From positions 1 through 21,859 of the forward strand of contig DAORDK010000056.1 in NCBI GenBank assembly GCA_035345935.1: a stretch of DNA of 21,859 bases. The letters run 5' to 3'. Positions 1 through 9,700 of the stretch are shown here, piece by piece. This DNA is from SSSZ01 sp035345935 (lineage in GTDB: Bacteria > Pseudomonadota > Gammaproteobacteria > Burkholderiales > Rhodocyclaceae). Position 1 is the first letter of the stretch; every line of letters starts with the position of its first letter. The position numbers were made by a program, and so were the translations under genes. Under the pieces are notes generated by a model. That model saw only the letters and a program-made list of their open reading frames with translations, did no database searches and was not told the origin of the DNA.

Positions 1-1925
1 ACCCGGAGAAGGACCGCGTCTTCGTCACCGACATGGGCAACAGCCGCGTGGTGGTACTCGATCTCGTCGCCGGCCAGCCCCGTTTCGCCTATGCCCTCGG
101 CGACAGCCCGCAGCGCGGTTTCTCTCCCCTCCAGGACCCCAACGGAATCGCCCTGGTGCGCGCTCCGCGCGGCGACTGGGAAGTCTTCGTCAATGACGAA
201 TTCTTCCATGACGCGTCTGATCCGATGCGCAATCGCTGCGTGCGATTCACCGAGGAGGGGCGCTACCGGGGCGAGTTTCGTTCCATCCTGGTGGAGGGCC
301 GCCGCCACGACCTTTACTGGCCCCAGGGGCTGGCGGCCGACGACGCCGGCAACCTCTACCTCGCCAATACGGGGAGCTACGAAATCCTGCGCTGCCCCGC
401 CCACGCACCGGTGGATGCGGATTACGTCGCCAGCGGCGGCCGCGCGGTCGTCGCCCACCGCTTCGGACAACCCCGCGGCGTCGGCATGCTCAACATCATG
501 CGCGACGTCAATGTCGTCGGCGGGCTGGTCTTCGTGCCCGATCACGTCGCCAACGCCATTTCCGTCTACCTGCCCGACGGCAGCCCCGCGGCAACGGTGC
601 GGGGCCTGCGCGCCGGCTGGCACCATGGGCCTGAGCCGATGCACTCGGCGACCGATCCGCTCTACTACCTGCTCGAGGATTCGACCCTGGTCAGCCCCTA
701 CGTCGTCTGCGGCGGTGGAGCGCCGGATGTGTTCTTTGTCAGCGAGCCCTTCACTTCCCGCGTCCTCAAGGTGCGCATCGACTTCGCCGCCCGCCCGAAC
801 GCCACCGCGACCCTGCTCGCCGCCGTGGGCAGCCGCCGCGACAGTCTCGCCAGCCCGACGACCGAGCAATTCAATTGCGTGACTTCGGTCATCGCTTTTC
901 CACCCGATGAGCCGGCGGATCCCGGGAAAACCTCGGTTCCCCCTGGCGCGGGGTGGTCCTGGCCGGCATCCGCAAGCGCGGCGATTGCCCAGCAATACGA
1001 TTACTGGTGGGGAGATCTTGCCCGCACCGCCCAGGCCGATTCCGGAGCCGACGACTGGTTGCGCCGCACCCGAATCGCCCTGGACGCAGGCAATTGGCGC
1101 CTGGCAGGATGTCGCCCCGAAGGCGCACGCTACGCGCCGGAGGAGGTCCGCGTCGATGGCTGGTTCCTCGCCGGCAATCTGGGGATGGCGACCTTCCGCC
1201 CGGATTTCCCCCTCCTGGGGCAGGTCGTTCCCGGCTCCCCCATCCTGCTGGTGGGCAATTTCAACACCGGCACCATCAGCCTGTACCAGGTCGGGCCCTG
1301 GGGCGGGCTGATCAATTTCGGGCTGCCTTTCGGCATCCGCGGCAGTGCGCCGGCCTGCATCGCCGGCCCCCAGGGCATGGCGGCCAGCGCCGACGGCCAT
1401 GTCTATATCGCGGACACCCTCAACAACCGGATGGCCCACTGGCAGATCCTGGCGAGCGGCACGGCCCGCCACGTGCGCAACTTCGTCTGGCATCAGGGCG
1501 GAAAGGACGGCGGCGCAGCGCCCTTCACCCCCACCGATGCCGTGCTCGCCGAAGACAACCGGCTTTATGTGACCGACCAGTTCAACAACCGCATCTGCGT
1601 CTTCGACCGCGACGGCAACCCGCTCTTCACCTTCGGCCGCCAGGGTTACTGGCAGGAAGGGGAGCCCGACGGCGACCGCTTCATGCTCCCGGTGAGCCTG
1701 GCCACGGAAGGCAATCGACTCTTCGTCAATGACCTGGTCAACCGGGCCCTCAAGGTCTTTACCCTGGGCGACGGGGTGCCGCAATTCGCGTCCGGGATTT
1801 CGCTCTTCAAGCGCACCACGGACCAGGGCGGCGTCTGGATGCCCTTCCTCATGCACGCCCGGGACGGCCGGCTCTACGTCGCCGATTCCACCTACAACCT
1901 CATCCAGGTCTATTCCTGCACCTGA
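1..1925 (+). CDS. NHL-repeat beta-propeller protein (5' end outside window)
   Basis: The reading frame is already open at base 3, and codons before the first ATG (position 33) encode an NHL-like strand (RVFVTDMGNSRVVVLD). The true start therefore lies upstream and this is the C-terminal ~640 residues. NHL-type blades of the form (R/N)(L/V)YV(A/T)D..N.R(I/V).V(F/Y) recur near nt 18-68, 350-395, 530-582, 727-780, 1399-1449, 1560-1640, 1718-1760 and 1870-1918. A non-NHL, Trp-rich stretch (around nt 990-1120, YDYWWGD...) is inserted between the two groups of blades. NHL propellers are usually ligand- or protein-binding scaffolds; no catalytic motif is seen. Location cannot be judged because the N-terminus is missing. 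The stop is 23 bp before the giant kinase on the same strand, so the two are probably co-transcribed and the propeller may be a sensor or partner for it (inference). Confidence 0.8.
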   Translation, partial: PEKDRVFVTDMGNSRVVVLDLVAGQPRFAYALGDSPQRGFSPLQDPNGIALVRAPRGDWEVFVNDEFFHDASDPMRNRCVRFTEEGRYRGEFRSILVEGRRHDLYWPQGLAADDAGNLYLANTGSYEILRCPAHAPVDADYVASGGRAVVAHRFGQPRGVGMLNIMRDVNVVGGLVFVPDHVANAISVYLPDGSPAATVRGLRAGWHHGPEPMHSATDPLYYLLEDSTLVSPYVVCGGGAPDVFFVSEPFTSRVLKVRIDFAARPNATATLLAAVGSRRDSLASPTTEQFNCVTSVIAFPPDEPADPGKTSVPPGAGWSWPASASAAIAQQYDYWWGDLARTAQADSGADDWLRRTRIALDAGNWRLAGCRPEGARYAPEEVRVDGWFLAGNLGMATFRPDFPLLGQVVPGSPILLVGNFNTGTISLYQVGPWGGLINFGLPFGIRGSAPACIAGPQGMAASADGHVYIADTLNNRMAHWQILASGTARHVRNFVWHQGGKDGGAAPFTPTDAVLAEDNRLYVTDQFNNRICVFDRDGNPLFTFGRQGYWQEGEPDGDRFMLPVSLATEGNRLFVNDLVNRALKVFTLGDGVPQFASGISLFKRTTDQGGVWMPFLMHARDGRLYVADSTYNLIQVYSCT

Positions 1926-1948
1926 TCGCTCCTGACCGAGAGAACCCG

Positions 1949-4900
1949 ATGCTGCCCGCGGACGATTTCATACTGCACGAACAGCTCTACGACAGCCCGA
2001 CGACCCGGGTCCTGCGGGCCACCCGGCGGCGGGACCGCCTGCGGGTCGTCCTCAAGCTGCTCAAGGAAAGCGAACTGACCCGCGAGTACCTGGAACGCTA
2101 TCAGCACGAGTACGAACTCTTGCGCGGCATGGAATTGCCCGGGGTGGTGACGGCCCACGACTTCGTCCGACTGCCGGAGGGGCACGCCATCGTGCTGGAG
2201 GATTTCGGGGGTGAAGCGCTCAAACGCATCATCGACCGTCAGCGCCTGACCACCGCGGACTTCCTCGAACTCGCCATCGCCCTCTGCGAAGCCCTGGCGG
2301 AGGTGCATCTGGCCAACATCATCCACAAGGACATCAGCCCCGGAAACATCGTCGTCGTTCCGGGGAGCGAGAAGGTCAAATTGATCGACTTCGGCATCGC
2401 CTCCCGGCTGCCCCGCCTGACCCCGGCCTTGCGCAATCCGGAATCTCTGGAGGGAACCCTGCCCTACATCGCCCCCGAGCAGACGGGCCGCATGAATCGC
2501 AGCCTCGACTACCGCGCCGATTTCTACGCCCTGGGAGCGACTTTCTTCGAAATGCTCGCCGGGCAGCCGCCTTTTCCCCTCGACGACCCCGCCGAGGTCG
2601 TGTACTCCCATCTGGCGCGGCGGCCGCCTAACCTGTGCGATACCGCCCACGGGGTTCCTGAGGTGATCGGCCGCATTATCGCCAAGCTTCTGGAAAAGAA
2701 TGCGGAGGACCGCTACCAGAGCGCCTGGGGCATCCGCGCCGACCTCGTGCGCTGCCGGGAATTCCTGTCCCGGAACCAGGCCATCGAGAGCTTCGACATT
2801 GCCTCCGCCGACATTCCCCACCGCTTCCAGCTTGCCGAGAAGATGTACGGCCGTCAGCAGGAGGTCGACCGGCTCGTCGCCACCTTCACCGCCAGCCGGG
2901 GCAATCGCCAGATGGTGCTGGTGAGCGGTTACTCCGGAATCGGCAAGAGTACTCTGGTGCGGGAATTCTGCCGCCCGCTGACCGGCATCGGGGGCAATCT
3001 GGTGGCCGGGAAATTCGACCAGTTCCAGCGCAATACCCCCTATAGCGCCCTGGTTTCGGCCTTCGGCGATTTCGTCCGGCAGGCCCTGCTCCTGGCGGAT
3101 GCCCCCCGGGAGGCCTTACGCACCAGAATTCAGGAGGCGGTGGGCGACAACGGCGCCGTCGTCGTCCCCGTCATCCCCGACCTCGAAGACCTGCTCGGTC
3201 CCCAGCCCCCAGTGGCCGAGCTCTCCGGCGGCGAAGCCCAACACCGTTTCCGGTCGGCGTTCCAGCGCTTCGTCCAGGCCTTGTGCAACGAGGAGCAGCC
3301 TCTGGTCCTGTTCCTGGACGATCTGCAATGGGCCGATCTTGCGACCCTGCGGCTCCTGGAATCCCTGGCGACCTGCGAAGATCTGCGTCATCTCCTGCTC
3401 ATCGGCGCCTACCGGGACAACGAGGTGGACGCCGCCCACCCTTTGCAGGCCATGATCTCCCGTCTGCGGGAACAAGAGGCCCCCCTGGCTGAGCTGAGCC
3501 TTGCCCCGCTGGCCGAAGCCGACATCGCTACCCTGATCGCCGACTCGCTGCACGTGGAAGCGGAGCTCGCGCGGCCGCTCGCGGCTCTCGTCCAGAAAAA
3601 GACCCTGGGCAATCCTTTCTTCGTCACCCAGTTTCTGCAAACCCTCTACCGGGAACAATTGATCGTCTATCGCCTCGGCGACGGCGAGCACCGTTCCGGC
3701 TGGACCTGGGACGTTCAGCGCATCGAAGCGGTCGGCATTACCGACAACGTCATCGAGCTCTTGATCGGCCGCTTGCGCCAGTTGCCGGAGCCTACCCAGG
3801 CGGCCCTGCGGGAAGCGGCCTGCATCGGCAACACCTTCTCCCTGGATACCCTGGCCATCATCCACCGTTCGCCGCGGGAAGTGCTGTTCGGCGACCTCCT
3901 GCCGGCCCTGCAGGGCGAGTTGTTGAGAAGCGTCGGCGAAAGGCCCGATTCCGATCGCTTTGCCTTCGGCCACGACCGCGTGCAGCAAGCGGCCTACGCC
4001 CTCATCGACGCCGCCGCCCAGAAGGCCTTGCACCTGGACATCGGACGTTTGCTGCTGGCCGGACTGTCCGAAGCCGATCTCGACGACCGCATATTCGAAG
4101 TGGTGGATCAGCTCGATGCCGGTCGCGAACTGATCGCCGATCCCGGCGAGCGACTGCAGCTTGCCGAGCTGAACCGCCAGGCGGCGGAGCGGGCGGTGCG
4201 GGCCAACGCCTATCAGGCCGGGCTGGACTATCTGGACGCCGCCGTCGCCTGCCTGCCCCCCGATCCCTGGGATTCCCACCACGACTTGGCCCTAGGGCTC
4301 TACCGCCGCCGTGCCGAAGTCGCCTACCTGAACGGCGATTATGAGCGGTCGATGGCCGACATCGCCGTCGTCCGCGAACGCGCTGTGGACCTCCTGGACC
4401 GGGTGGGAATCTGCGCCTTGCTGATCACGGAATACACCGTTCTCGGGCGCAACATCGAGGCCGTGGACCAGGCTCGCGAGGCCCTGGCACTGCTTGGCAT
4501 CGAAGTTCCCGCCGAAGATCTGCGCACTGCGCTGGAATCCGAACTCTCACCCATCAAGACGGCCCTGGAGAGCCGCTCGGTCGCCTCCCTCTACGATCTC
4601 CCGGAAATGACCGATCCGGTGCAGCGCATGGCGATGAAGGTGCTGATGCCGGTGCATACGGCGGCTTACTTCGCGGGAATGCGTGAACTTTACGGCTGGT
4701 TCCTGGCCAAGATGACCCATCTTTCGCTGCGCCATGGTCACGTACCCGAGTCGCTGAAGGGTTACGCCAGCCTGGGTGGCGTCTTGTGCGGCGATTTCGG
4801 CGACTTCGCTCAGGGGTACGAATTCGCCCGCCTGGCGATCCGCTTGACCGAGCGCTTTCCGGACAACGGGCTCAAGTGCCGGGCAAGCCTGATCATGGTG

Positions 4901-7900
4901 TCCTTCGTCAATCACTGGATGCGGCATGTCGGCGACGCCGACCTCTATCTGCAACCGGGGATCGACGCCGGACTGGAGGCGGGCGAGCACCAATTCGTCT
5001 GCTATCTGCTCATGTGGGGCCGCGTCATCAATCAGATGTACCGCGGAGTCGCCCTCGATCGCCAGTGGCGCGATATAGACGAGTCTCTGGCCTTCACGCG
5101 CAAAGTCAAGAATCACCTGGCCACCGACTCGATTCTCGGCGCCCGGGCGGTGGTCGCCAATCTCACGGGGCAGACCGCCGACGGCGCGTCCTTCGACACG
5201 GCCGAATTGTCCGAGGCGGACTACCTCGCCGCCTGCGCAGCCCACAACAGCCGGTCCTCGCTCTGCTTCTACCACACGTTGCGGGCCTGGGCCCTGTATC
5301 TGCATGGGCATTACGGCGCAGCCCGGGAGAGCATCGAAGCGGCCGCCAGAAGCGCCAATTTCATCGCCTCCTACGTGACCGAGGCGGACCTGCGCTACGT
5401 CCACTCCCTGATCCTCATCGCCCTCGACGACCACCTGCCGCGACCGGCGATTCTGGCCGAAGTGGAAGCCAACCAGGCCATGCTGGAGCGCTGGGCGCGC
5501 TACTGCCCGGACAATTTCCGTCACAAGCACGACCTCATCGAAGCCGAGCGCGCCCGCATCGAAAACCGGGTCGGCGAGGCCATCTCAGGCTACGACCGCG
5601 CCATTGCCGGTGCAGCCAAGGGCGGGTTCATCCATGACGAAGCCCTGGCGAACGAACTGGCCTGCCGGTTCTGGCTCGAACGGGGCAAGCTGGAATTCGC
5701 CGCCTCCCATCTGCGGCGCTCCTACCGCTGCTACCAGGTGTGGGGTGCCCGGCGCAAACTGGACCTGCTGGCCACGTCGCTGGGGTCGGTCTTCGCTGCA
5801 GGACGCCAGGACGGAGGGGCGCGCACGGTCCACAGCCCGCGGGGGGCGTCGGTAGCCAGTACCCGGGTGGCCGACAGCCTGGACCTGGACGCGATCGTCA
5901 GTGCCGCCCACCTGATCGCGGCGGAGCGCAATCCAGTCGAGCTCAAGCGCAAGCTGATGCACATCGCCCTGGCCAACGCCGGCGCCGACCGCGGCTTCCT
6001 GATCCTCGACGTCGACGGCACCCTGGTGATCGAGGCCCAGGCCGGGGAAGGCGGCGAATTCAGCGCCCTGCCCTCGCTACCCCTGGACGCCGCCGATGGC
6101 GCGCTGCCCATTGCCCGCTCGATCGTCGCTTTCGCCGCCCGCCTGGGTCGGGCCGTGGTGCTGGCCGATGCCGGTGAAGACGAGCAATTCGGCCGCGATC
6201 CGGCCATCGTCGAACACCGCACCCGTTCCCTGCTCTGCTTGCCGCTGATGCACGGAGGCAAACTTTCGGGCGTGCTCTACCTGGAAAACCGCCTCGCGAG
6301 CGGCGCCTTCTCTCCGGCCCACGTGCGGGTCCTGGAAATCCTCTCGTCCCAGATGGCCATCGCCATCGAAAATGCCCGCATCCTCAGCCATCTGGACGAC
6401 CTCGTCCGAACCCGGACCGCGGAACTCGAAAGCGCCAACTGCCAGCTCCAGGGCGAAATCGCCGAGCGCATCGAAGTGGAAGCCGCGCTCCAGGTGGCGC
6501 GGGAGGAGGCCGAAGCCGCTACCCGCGCCAAGAGCGACTTCCTGGCCAGGATGAGCCACGAAATCCGCACGCCGATGAACGCGGTGATCGGCCTCGGCGA
6601 ATTGCTGCTGGCGACGGCGCTGACGCCGAAGCAACGGGATTACGTGCGCAAACTGAACGGATCCGCCAGTGCCCTCCTGGGCATCATCGACGACATTCTC
6701 GACTTCTCGAAGATCGAAGCCGGACGCATGACCGTCGAGACCACCGTTTTCGAATTGCGGGAGGTTCTCGACAACCTGGTGAACATCGCCGTCACCCAGG
6801 CCGAAGACAAGGGCCTCGAGATCCTCGTCGAGTGCGGCGACGGCGTCCCTCAACAACTGGCGGGCGATCCCGTGCGACTCGGGCAGGTCCTGATCAACCT
6901 CGCCGGCAATGCGGTGAAATTCACTCCCCAGGGCGAGGTCGTGATTGGCATCCACCGGGTCGACGGCGAGACCGGCGCCGAGGTCGTACGCTTTTCAGTG
7001 CGAGATACCGGGATCGGCATGAGCCCCCTGCAGATGGAGCATCTGTTCCAGCCCTTCCATCAAGCCGATGGATCGATTACCCGCCGGTTTGGCGGCACCG
7101 GGCTGGGGCTTGCCATCAGCCGGGAACTGGTCGAACTGATGGGCGGCAGACTGAAGGTCGCGAGCGTCGAGGGTCAGGGGACCTGCTTCTGGTTCGACCT
7201 CCCCTGTCTGCCGGAAGCTGCGGCCGGGGCGGCGTCCGAAGTCCCCTCGGGCGCTGCCGGCCACCGCATCCTGGTCGTGGACGATAACGCCACCTCCCGC
7301 ACCATCCTCGAAGCGATGTTGCGCCGCCAGGGGCTGGCCGTGGACCTGGCCGAATCCGGCGAAGCGGCGCTGGCACTGATCGAGGAGCACAATTCCCTGG
7401 GGGGCGAGCCCTACAGCCTGGTCCTCATGGATTGGCGCATGCCGGGTCTAGACGGCATCGAGACCACCCGTCGGATACGTCACGAACTGAAATTGACCGA
7501 AATGCCGGCAGTCCTCATGGTGACCGCTTACGGGCGCGAAGAGGTGGTCCACGCGGCCGAGAAGGCAGGCGTCGATGGATTCCTCGTCAAGCCGGTCAGC
7601 CAGACCCTGCTCCACGAAACGGTTTGCGCCTTGCTTGGCGTCGATCTGCCCGAAAGCGGCAAGTCCGCTCTCGTCCGTGCCAGCGCGGACGACCCCCTGG
7701 CGGCCATCCGGGGCGCCCGTGTTCTGCTGGTCGAGGACAATCCGATCAACCAGCAGGTCGCCTGCGAACTTCTGCAGCAGTTGGGAATGCGAGTAGACGT
7801 CGCGGCCGATGGCGCTTCGGGAATCGCCAAGGCCTGCAGTGGCCTTTACGACTTGGTCTTGATGGACGTCCAAATGCCCGACATGGATGGCTACGAGGCG

Positions 7901-8752
7901 ACCCGCCGCATTCGCGCACACCCGGGACTCGAGGAGTTGCCGATTCTGGCCATGACCGCCCACGCCTTGGCCGGCGACCGCGAAAAGAGCCGGGCAGCAG
8001 GAATGTTCGACCATCTGACCAAGCCCATCAATCTCAATCGCCTGCAAGCGGCCTTGCTGCGCTGGATCAAGCCCGCGATACGGAGGGCAGAACTGACGGC
8101 GGAAACCGATTCGGGGTTTCCCCACCGCGAACCTGATCTTCCAAGGCTGTCCGGATTCGATCCGGACCGGGGCCTGGCCCAGGTGGGCGGCAACGACCGC
8201 CTCTACCGGCGCCTTCTGGCCGATTTCGTCCAGGCTTACGCCGACGCCGCCGAACAACTGGCCATCCTGTTGCAGGCCGGGGAGTCGCGGCGGGCCTGCA
8301 TTCTCGCCCATTCGATCAAGGGGACCGCCGACACCCTCGGCGCCGGGACCGTGGCCGCCGCCGCCGCCGCTCTCGAGCAGGCCTTGCTGGTCCCGGAAGA
8401 AGCACCGACGCGGAAACTCGGAGAACTTCAGTCGGAACTGGCCGGGGAACTCTCTACCTTTTGCGATGCCCTGGGGGAACTTGCGGGCACAGCGAGCCGG
8501 GCCGAGGAAGGAGGCTCCGCCACGCTGTCCGGATCGCCTCTCGTCGCCGAGCTGGAGGCGCTGCGCAAGCTCCTCGACCTGGGCAGTTCCGACGCCGTGG
8601 ACCTGGTGGACCAGCTGCGCCAGGCCGCCGACGCCGAGTCGGGCGATTACCTGAAACGCATTGCCAACCATGTCGAGGATGTAGAATTCGACGAGGCGCG
8701 GCAATTGGTAGGCGAGCTGCTGATGGTGATCAATCGAGGGGGAATGGCATGA
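1949..8752 (+). CDS. Giant Ser/Thr kinase - ATPase - GAF - hybrid histidine kinase (HstK-type) with REC-REC-Hpt
   Basis: The protein has 2267 residues, no transmembrane segment and is probably cytoplasmic. Domain order: protein kinase-like domain (~10-275; K36, HKD with D128, DFG 147-149, an APE motif, but no glycine-rich loop); AAA_16-type ATPase (~290-560; Walker A GYSGIGKST 327-335, Walker B LFLDD to 458); a long helical/TPR-like region (~690-1290); GAF (~1312-1480); coiled coil; HisKA with H1537; HATPase_c with N1654, DTGIGM 1686-1691 and GGTGLGL 1715-1721; REC1 (D1778/D1779, D1828, K1881); REC2 (E1929/D1930, D1973, K2025); Hpt with H2121. This matches the family named trifunctional serine/threonine-protein kinase/ATP-binding protein/sensor histidine kinase (HstK of cyanobacteria), where HKD and a poor G-loop are usual. 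The REC-REC-Hpt tail extends it into a complete phosphorelay. The start at 1949 follows the NHL stop by 23 bp, and the stop overlaps the cyclase start. The signal is unknown. Confidence 0.93.
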   Translation: MLPADDFILHEQLYDSPTTRVLRATRRRDRLRVVLKLLKESELTREYLERYQHEYELLRGMELPGVVTAHDFVRLPEGHAIVLEDFGGEALKRIIDRQRLTTADFLELAIALCEALAEVHLANIIHKDISPGNIVVVPGSEKVKLIDFGIASRLPRLTPALRNPESLEGTLPYIAPEQTGRMNRSLDYRADFYALGATFFEMLAGQPPFPLDDPAEVVYSHLARRPPNLCDTAHGVPEVIGRIIAKLLEKNAEDRYQSAWGIRADLVRCREFLSRNQAIESFDIASADIPHRFQLAEKMYGRQQEVDRLVATFTASRGNRQMVLVSGYSGIGKSTLVREFCRPLTGIGGNLVAGKFDQFQRNTPYSALVSAFGDFVRQALLLADAPREALRTRIQEAVGDNGAVVVPVIPDLEDLLGPQPPVAELSGGEAQHRFRSAFQRFVQALCNEEQPLVLFLDDLQWADLATLRLLESLATCEDLRHLLLIGAYRDNEVDAAHPLQAMISRLREQEAPLAELSLAPLAEADIATLIADSLHVEAELARPLAALVQKKTLGNPFFVTQFLQTLYREQLIVYRLGDGEHRSGWTWDVQRIEAVGITDNVIELLIGRLRQLPEPTQAALREAACIGNTFSLDTLAIIHRSPREVLFGDLLPALQGELLRSVGERPDSDRFAFGHDRVQQAAYALIDAAAQKALHLDIGRLLLAGLSEADLDDRIFEVVDQLDAGRELIADPGERLQLAELNRQAAERAVRANAYQAGLDYLDAAVACLPPDPWDSHHDLALGLYRRRAEVAYLNGDYERSMADIAVVRERAVDLLDRVGICALLITEYTVLGRNIEAVDQAREALALLGIEVPAEDLRTALESELSPIKTALESRSVASLYDLPEMTDPVQRMAMKVLMPVHTAAYFAGMRELYGWFLAKMTHLSLRHGHVPESLKGYASLGGVLCGDFGDFAQGYEFARLAIRLTERFPDNGLKCRASLIMVSFVNHWMRHVGDADLYLQPGIDAGLEAGEHQFVCYLLMWGRVINQMYRGVALDRQWRDIDESLAFTRKVKNHLATDSILGARAVVANLTGQTADGASFDTAELSEADYLAACAAHNSRSSLCFYHTLRAWALYLHGHYGAARESIEAAARSANFIASYVTEADLRYVHSLILIALDDHLPRPAILAEVEANQAMLERWARYCPDNFRHKHDLIEAERARIENRVGEAISGYDRAIAGAAKGGFIHDEALANELACRFWLERGKLEFAASHLRRSYRCYQVWGARRKLDLLATSLGSVFAAGRQDGGARTVHSPRGASVASTRVADSLDLDAIVSAAHLIAAERNPVELKRKLMHIALANAGADRGFLILDVDGTLVIEAQAGEGGEFSALPSLPLDAADGALPIARSIVAFAARLGRAVVLADAGEDEQFGRDPAIVEHRTRSLLCLPLMHGGKLSGVLYLENRLASGAFSPAHVRVLEILSSQMAIAIENARILSHLDDLVRTRTAELESANCQLQGEIAERIEVEAALQVAREEAEAATRAKSDFLARMSHEIRTPMNAVIGLGELLLATALTPKQRDYVRKLNGSASALLGIIDDILDFSKIEAGRMTVETTVFELREVLDNLVNIAVTQAEDKGLEILVECGDGVPQQLAGDPVRLGQVLINLAGNAVKFTPQGEVVIGIHRVDGETGAEVVRFSVRDTGIGMSPLQMEHLFQPFHQADGSITRRFGGTGLGLAISRELVELMGGRLKVASVEGQGTCFWFDLPCLPEAAAGAASEVPSGAAGHRILVVDDNATSRTILEAMLRRQGLAVDLAESGEAALALIEEHNSLGGEPYSLVLMDWRMPGLDGIETTRRIRHELKLTEMPAVLMVTAYGREEVVHAAEKAGVDGFLVKPVSQTLLHETVCALLGVDLPESGKSALVRASADDPLAAIRGARVLLVEDNPINQQVACELLQQLGMRVDVAADGASGIAKACSGLYDLVLMDVQMPDMDGYEATRRIRAHPGLEELPILAMTAHALAGDREKSRAAGMFDHLTKPINLNRLQAALLRWIKPAIRRAELTAETDSGFPHREPDLPRLSGFDPDRGLAQVGGNDRLYRRLLADFVQAYADAAEQLAILLQAGESRRACILAHSIKGTADTLGAGTVAAAAAALEQALLVPEEAPTRKLGELQSELAGELSTFCDALGELAGTASRAEEGGSATLSGSPLVAELEALRKLLDLGSSDAVDLVDQLRQAADAESGDYLKRIANHVEDVEFDEARQLVGELLMVINRGGMA

Positions 8753-9669
8753 CTCCGCAGTCGAAACAGCGCGTTCTGGTCGTCGAGGACGAAAAGATCA
8801 ATCGGACCGTCCTCGTCGCCCTCCTCAAGGACGAGTACCAGGTCATTCTGGCCAAGACCGGCGAGCAGGCCCTGGAGCGCCTTGCGGCGGACGACCAGAT
8901 CGATCTGGTGCTTCTCGACGTGCTGATGCCGGACATGGATGGCTACGAAGTCTTGCGGCGGATCAAGTCCAACGACGCGACCCGGGAAATCCCGGTGATT
9001 TTCCTCACCGCGCTCAACTCCACCAACGACGAGGAAAAGGGGCTGCGCCTGGGTGCCAGCGACTATATCGGCAAGCCCTTCAGCCCGGCCATCGTCAAAG
9101 CGCGCGTGTCGAATCTGGCGCGCTTCGTCCGCCAGCGCAAGCTGCTGGAAACCCTGGCCGGCCGCGACGGCCTGACCGAAATTCCCAACCGGCGCGCCTT
9201 CGATCAGGCCCTGCTGCAGGAAATCGCGCGCAGCCTGAGAAACGGCCAGAATCTTTCCCTGGCGCTGATCGACGTCGATTTCTTCAAGCAGTACAACGAC
9301 CATTACGGCCATGCCGCCGGAGACAATTCCCTCAAGCTGGTCGCCAAGACCATCGCCGAGGCTCTCCGCCGCCCCAACGATCTCGCGGCGCGCTACGGCG
9401 GGGAGGAATTCGCCGTCATCCTGCCCGATTCGGATGCAGCGGGCGGCCAGGAAGTCGCCGAATCGATACGCCGCCGGGTCCGCGAATTGGGCATAGAGCA
9501 CACCCAGTCCGGCGCAGCCCCCGAAGTGACCGTCTCCATCGGCGGCATCACCGTCACCGGACGCCAGGGCAGCGCCGAAGAATTGCTGGTCGCCGCCGAC
9601 CGCCAGCTCTACGCCGCCAAGCAACAAGGCCGCAACCGAATCCGCTGGGCCGACCTCACCTCCGGCTGA
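8749..9669 (+). CDS. Response regulator diguanylate cyclase (REC-GGDEF, PleD-like)
   Basis: The 306-residue protein has an N-terminal receiver (~5-125) with the phospho-acceptor D57 in LVLLDVLMPDMDG and K109 in the GKPF motif. A C-terminal GGDEF domain (~140-305) follows. The signature is GGEEF (217-221), an active variant, and RPND (208-211) lies exactly five residues upstream, matching the RxxD inhibitory I-site. It should make c-di-GMP from two GTP when phosphorylated and be inhibited by its product. The ATG is at 8749 and the kinase stop is TGA at 8750-8752, an ATGA overlap typical of translational coupling. The longer open frame starting at 8461 is rejected because it only runs antiparallel to kinase codons in another frame. 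The likely phosphodonor is H2121 of the upstream Hpt domain (inference from coupling). Confidence 0.95.
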   Translation: MTPQSKQRVLVVEDEKINRTVLVALLKDEYQVILAKTGEQALERLAADDQIDLVLLDVLMPDMDGYEVLRRIKSNDATREIPVIFLTALNSTNDEEKGLRLGASDYIGKPFSPAIVKARVSNLARFVRQRKLLETLAGRDGLTEIPNRRAFDQALLQEIARSLRNGQNLSLALIDVDFFKQYNDHYGHAAGDNSLKLVAKTIAEALRRPNDLAARYGGEEFAVILPDSDAAGGQEVAESIRRRVRELGIEHTQSGAAPEVTVSIGGITVTGRQGSAEELLVAADRQLYAAKQQGRNRIRWADLTSG

Positions 9670-9682
9670 GTCCGGCCGGAGG
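9659..9682. terminator. Hairpin between convergent genes, possible terminator
   Basis: CCTCCGGC (9659-9666) is perfectly complementary to GCCGGAGG (9675-9682), with an 8-nt loop that includes the cyclase stop codon. It lies between the convergent cyclase and NDH-2-like genes, where a bidirectional terminator would be expected. No T-run follows on either strand, so it is not a canonical intrinsic terminator. Confidence 0.4.
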
Positions 9683-9700
9683 CGACGAGCGCGCCCTTCC

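Noticed and set aside
3116..4282. A 388-codon minus-strand frame opposite the kinase ATPase region
   Set aside because: It is Gly/Gln-rich low-information translation opposite a domain with intact Walker motifs.
7448..8704. A 418-codon minus-strand frame opposite the kinase receivers and Hpt
   Set aside because: The plus strand has all receiver and Hpt residues; no domain is seen in the antisense product.
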